Assembly (NCBI GenBank): GCA_902766655.1
Contig: CACXEL010000093.1
Location: 1-8,025, forward strand
Length of the DNA: 8,025 nucleotides
DNA from: an uncultured Lachnospiraceae bacterium
Lineage (GTDB): Bacteria; Bacillota; Clostridia; Lachnospirales; Lachnospiraceae
Reading direction: 5' to 3'
The stretch's first letter is position 1, and each line of letters starts with the position of its first letter. The translations under genes were made by a program, and so were the position numbers. Positions 6,305 through 8,025 of the stretch are shown here, piece by piece. The notes beneath the pieces are model-generated. The model was not told the origin of the DNA and did no database searches. It saw nothing but the letters and a program-made list of their open reading frames with translations.

Positions 6305-6321
6305 CAGACCGGTCTGTTTTT
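6305..6321 (+). terminator. Weak terminator candidate after the YgjP-like gene
   Basis: The perfect palindrome CAGACCGGTCTG (6305-6316) is followed directly by T5 (6317-6321). The usable stem is only four or five pairs because of the tight loop, so it may be weak, or the palindrome may instead be a protein-binding site. Confidence 0.35.
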
Positions 6322-6384
6322 GCCGCAGTCTTTACCCGGCCTTCGCTTGTCCGGACTTCCTCCATGGATGTTTCAGCCGCAGCG

Positions 6385-6398
6385 TGATATGATAAAAT
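6385..6398 (+). promoter_or_regulatory. Extended -10 promoter for the YkgJ-type gene
   Basis: TGATATGAT (6385-6393) matches an extended -10 element (TGn then a TATAAT-like hexamer) within a local AT-rich patch. A 17-nt-spaced -35 would be TGGATG (6365-6370), a poor match, as is common for extended -10 promoters. The predicted start near 6400 gives a leader of about 55 nt before the ATG at 6455. Confidence 0.5.
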
Positions 6399-6454
6399 AG
6401 TACCATCGACAAGACACTCTCTCCGCTGCCGCCGGCAGCCTGAAAGGACTTTCC

Positions 6455-7090
6455 ATGCATCAGCTCATGACTTCCCGGGAAATGGCCCGTATCTCCTGCC
6501 CCTCCTGCGAGGGCTGCGGCGACTGCTGCCGCGGCATGGACGACACTATCCACCTGGATCCCTACGATATATACATTCTCTGCAAGGGCCTCTCGACTAC
6601 TTTTGACAGCCTGCTGGAGAAACGGATCGGCCTCCACGTGGAGGAGGGGCTCGTCCTGCCCCACCTTCTCATGGGGAAAAATGAAGCCTGCACCTTCCTC
6701 GGCCCCGACGGCCGCTGCGGCATTCACGCCATCCGGCCCGGCTTCTGCCGGCTCTTCCCGCTGGGCCGCGAGTACGACGGCGAGGGCTTCGGCTACTTCG
6801 TGGTCGAGGGCGGCTGCCCGCGGCCCGGCAAGTCCCCCGTCCGGATCCGCAAGTGGCTGGATATTCCGGAGCTCGGCCGCTGGGAGGCTTTCGTTTCCGA
6901 CTGGCACTACTTCACCGGGGACGTGAAGAAACTGCTCCGGGCCGGAGAAAATGCAGACCTCAACCGCCGGATCGCCCTCTTCCTCCTGGAGACCTTCTAC
7001 GTCACGCCCTACCGGACCGGAGAGGATTTCTACGCCCAGTTCTACGAACGGCTCGAGACGGCCGCCTCGGCCCTGCACCTGAGTGACTGA
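6455..7090 (+). CDS. YkgJ-family cysteine-cluster protein
   Basis: A 211-residue soluble protein. The N-terminus has C15, C18, C21, C24 and C25 in SCPSCEGCGDCCRGM, the signature of the YkgJ/CxxCxxCC family (putative zinc or iron chelating). A second cysteine set follows: C79, then C88 and C98 in GRCGIHAIRPGFCRLFPLG, then C121 in GGCPRPGK; together these could bind a metal or an iron-sulfur cluster. The C-terminal 75 residues are helical and less conserved, with no catalytic motif I can name. The role of such stand-alone proteins is not established; the same cluster heads FliB-type methylases, which makes the FliB-like tail at the left of the window notable. Start choice: AAAGGA lies 6 nt before the ATG, and an extended -10 promoter lies upstream. 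The PHP gene follows after 152 nt with no obvious promoter or strong terminator between, so cotranscription is possible. Confidence 0.9.
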   Translation: MHQLMTSREMARISCPSCEGCGDCCRGMDDTIHLDPYDIYILCKGLSTTFDSLLEKRIGLHVEEGLVLPHLLMGKNEACTFLGPDGRCGIHAIRPGFCRLFPLGREYDGEGFGYFVVEGGCPRPGKSPVRIRKWLDIPELGRWEAFVSDWHYFTGDVKKLLRAGENADLNRRIALFLLETFYVTPYRTGEDFYAQFYERLETAASALHLSD

Positions 7091-7242
7091 CACTGAATCC
7101 GCCGGCGCAAGCATCGGCAAGAACTTCGGCTCACCCTCCCGTGCCGGAGCGAGCGGCACAGGCGGCTTTCCTCCAACCCCAGCTCCCGCTGCAGGTCCCT
7201 GCATGCCTGAACGACAGTACTTCCTCACCATGGAGAAACAAT

Positions 7243-8025
7243 ATGCTGAATAAAAAAAGGCCTGAGGCCACCTCTCCCCTGACCGCCAACTACCACACCC
7301 ACACCTGGCGCTGCAAGCACGCCAAGGGCACTGAGCGTGAATACGTCGAGACCGCCATCGCCGCCGGGATGAAGATCCTGGGCTTTTCGGACCACACCCC
7401 CTACCCCTTCCCGGGCGGCTACTGCTCCGGCTTCCGCATGGAGGTGGACAAGCTGGAGGGCTACGTGACGGTCGTGAACGACCTGCGCCGCGAGTATGCG
7501 AGCGACATTGAGATCCACCTGGGCCTGGAGGTCGAGTACTATCCGGCCTACTTCGACGACCTTCTGCGCCTCCTTGAGCCCTACGGCATCGAGTACATGC
7601 TGCTGGGGCAGCATTTCATCCGCGACGAACTGGGCGGGTCCTACAGCGGCATCCCGTCCTTCAGCACCGAGAAGCTCCGCCGCTACGCCTTCGAGCTCTG
7701 CGAGGCCATGAAGACCGGCCGCTTCCTCTGCCTGGCCCACCCCGACCTGTTCAACTACGTCGGCCCCCGCACCACCTACCTCCGGGAAATGAAGCCCGTC
7801 ATCGAGACCGCCAACGCCCTCCAGATCCCCCTGGAGATCAACCTCCTGGGCCTTAGCTCGGGGCGCCACTACCCCAATGAGACCTTCTGGAAACTGGCCG
7901 GCGAGATGGGCGCGACCGCCATCCTCGGCTGCGACGCCCACACCGCCGCCGCCCTGAACGACCCGAAGGTCCTGGCCGACGGCCGGGCGCTGGCCGCAAA
8001 GTACGGACTGCGGGTCATCGACACG
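7243..8025 (+). CDS. hisJ: PHP-domain histidinol-phosphatase (HisJ/HisK-like), 3' end outside window
   Basis: A frame of 261 codons open to the right edge with no stop; members are usually about 260-290 residues, so only a short tail is missing. PHP metal-site motifs appear in order: H18 and H20 in NYHTHT, D50/H51 in FSDHTPYP, E96 in GLEVEYY, H124 in LLGQHFI, H166 in LAHPDLF, and D231/H233 in GCDAHT. The EVEYYP and LGQHF blocks are typical of the PHP-type histidinol-phosphatases of Bacillota, which hydrolyse L-histidinol phosphate to histidinol in histidine synthesis; no other his gene is nearby, so another sugar- or amino-acid-phosphate substrate is possible. The start at 7243 has GGAG 7 nt upstream. 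The 152-nt gap before it is GC-rich and contains one small stem (GTGCCG 7141-7146 with CGGCAC 7154-7159) without a T run; I see no promoter there. Confidence 0.88.
   Translation, partial: MLNKKRPEATSPLTANYHTHTWRCKHAKGTEREYVETAIAAGMKILGFSDHTPYPFPGGYCSGFRMEVDKLEGYVTVVNDLRREYASDIEIHLGLEVEYYPAYFDDLLRLLEPYGIEYMLLGQHFIRDELGGSYSGIPSFSTEKLRRYAFELCEAMKTGRFLCLAHPDLFNYVGPRTTYLREMKPVIETANALQIPLEINLLGLSSGRHYPNETFWKLAGEMGATAILGCDAHTAAALNDPKVLADGRALAAKYGLRVIDT

Noticed and set aside
7141..7159. GTGCCG/CGGCAC hairpin between the cysteine-cluster and PHP genes as a terminator
   Set aside because: Only a 6-bp stem and no T run on either side; expected by chance in such GC-rich sequence.
7230..7253. A seven-codon ATG frame (MEKQYAE) overlapping the PHP gene start
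   Set aside because: No Shine-Dalgarno precedes it, it has no run of regulatory codons such as His, and GGAG inside it serves the ATG at 7243 instead.
6332..7941. Two long - strand frames (6332-7231 and 7225-7941) opposite the cysteine-cluster and PHP genes
   Set aside because: Both are antisense shadows of well-supported + strand genes and show no family motifs.
1..8025. CRISPR array, tRNA/rRNA, insertion sequence, prophage or defence system
   Set aside because: I saw no regularly spaced repeats, no cloverleaf or rRNA-like sequence, no transposase or integrase motifs, and no gene resembling a known defence component.

Overview
The window is GC-rich chromosomal DNA with AT-rich intergenic promoter patches. 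It most likely comes from a high-GC member of the Clostridia (Bacillota), for example a gut or rumen Lachnospiraceae/Oscillospiraceae relative. That placement is inferred from strong AGGAGG-type ribosome binding sites, a FliB-like protein tail, a cytosolic hybrid kinase with a Cys-rich front end, a Thr-Pro-linker membrane peptidase and a Clostridia-type PHP phosphatase. There is no rRNA or tRNA here to confirm it. I see no CRISPR array, transposase, tRNA, phage gene or attachment site; this reads as ordinary, moderately dense core/accessory chromosome.

Layout, left to right. (1) Positions 2-511 (+): the C-terminal part of a protein resembling flagellin lysine-N-methylase (FliB), ending at a hairpin terminator that can work in both directions. 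(2) Positions 677-2683 (-): a soluble hybrid sensor histidine kinase/response regulator. (3) Positions 2801-4003 (-): a MalY/PatB-type PLP aminotransferase/C-S lyase. Genes 3 and 2 are on the same strand, aminotransferase first, and probably form one transcription unit separated by 117 nt holding two GC-rich hairpins. (4) Positions 4004-4172: a divergent control region with one palindromic -10 element (ATTATAAT) readable on both strands. (5) Positions 4173-5483 (+): a membrane-anchored M14-family zinc peptidase with a Thr-Pro linker, then a terminator-like hairpin. (6) Positions 5693-6265 (+): a YgjP-like HExxH metalloprotein. (7) Positions 6455-7090 (+): a YkgJ-type cysteine-cluster protein with its own extended -10 promoter. 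(8) Positions 7243-8025 (+): a PHP-family histidinol-phosphatase-like enzyme that runs off the right edge.

Functionally the genes do not form one recognisable pathway. The clearest regulatory unit is the divergent pair: the aminotransferase-kinase unit and the surface peptidase share overlapping promoters and may be transcribed in mutually exclusive fashion. The most interesting points are that shared symmetric -10 element, the cysteine-rich presumed sensor domain of the kinase, a Lys in place of the usual substrate-carboxylate Arg in the M14 peptidase, and an A8 tract just after the peptidase start codon where an upstream overlapping frame could be joined by slippage. I found no convincing wholly new system.
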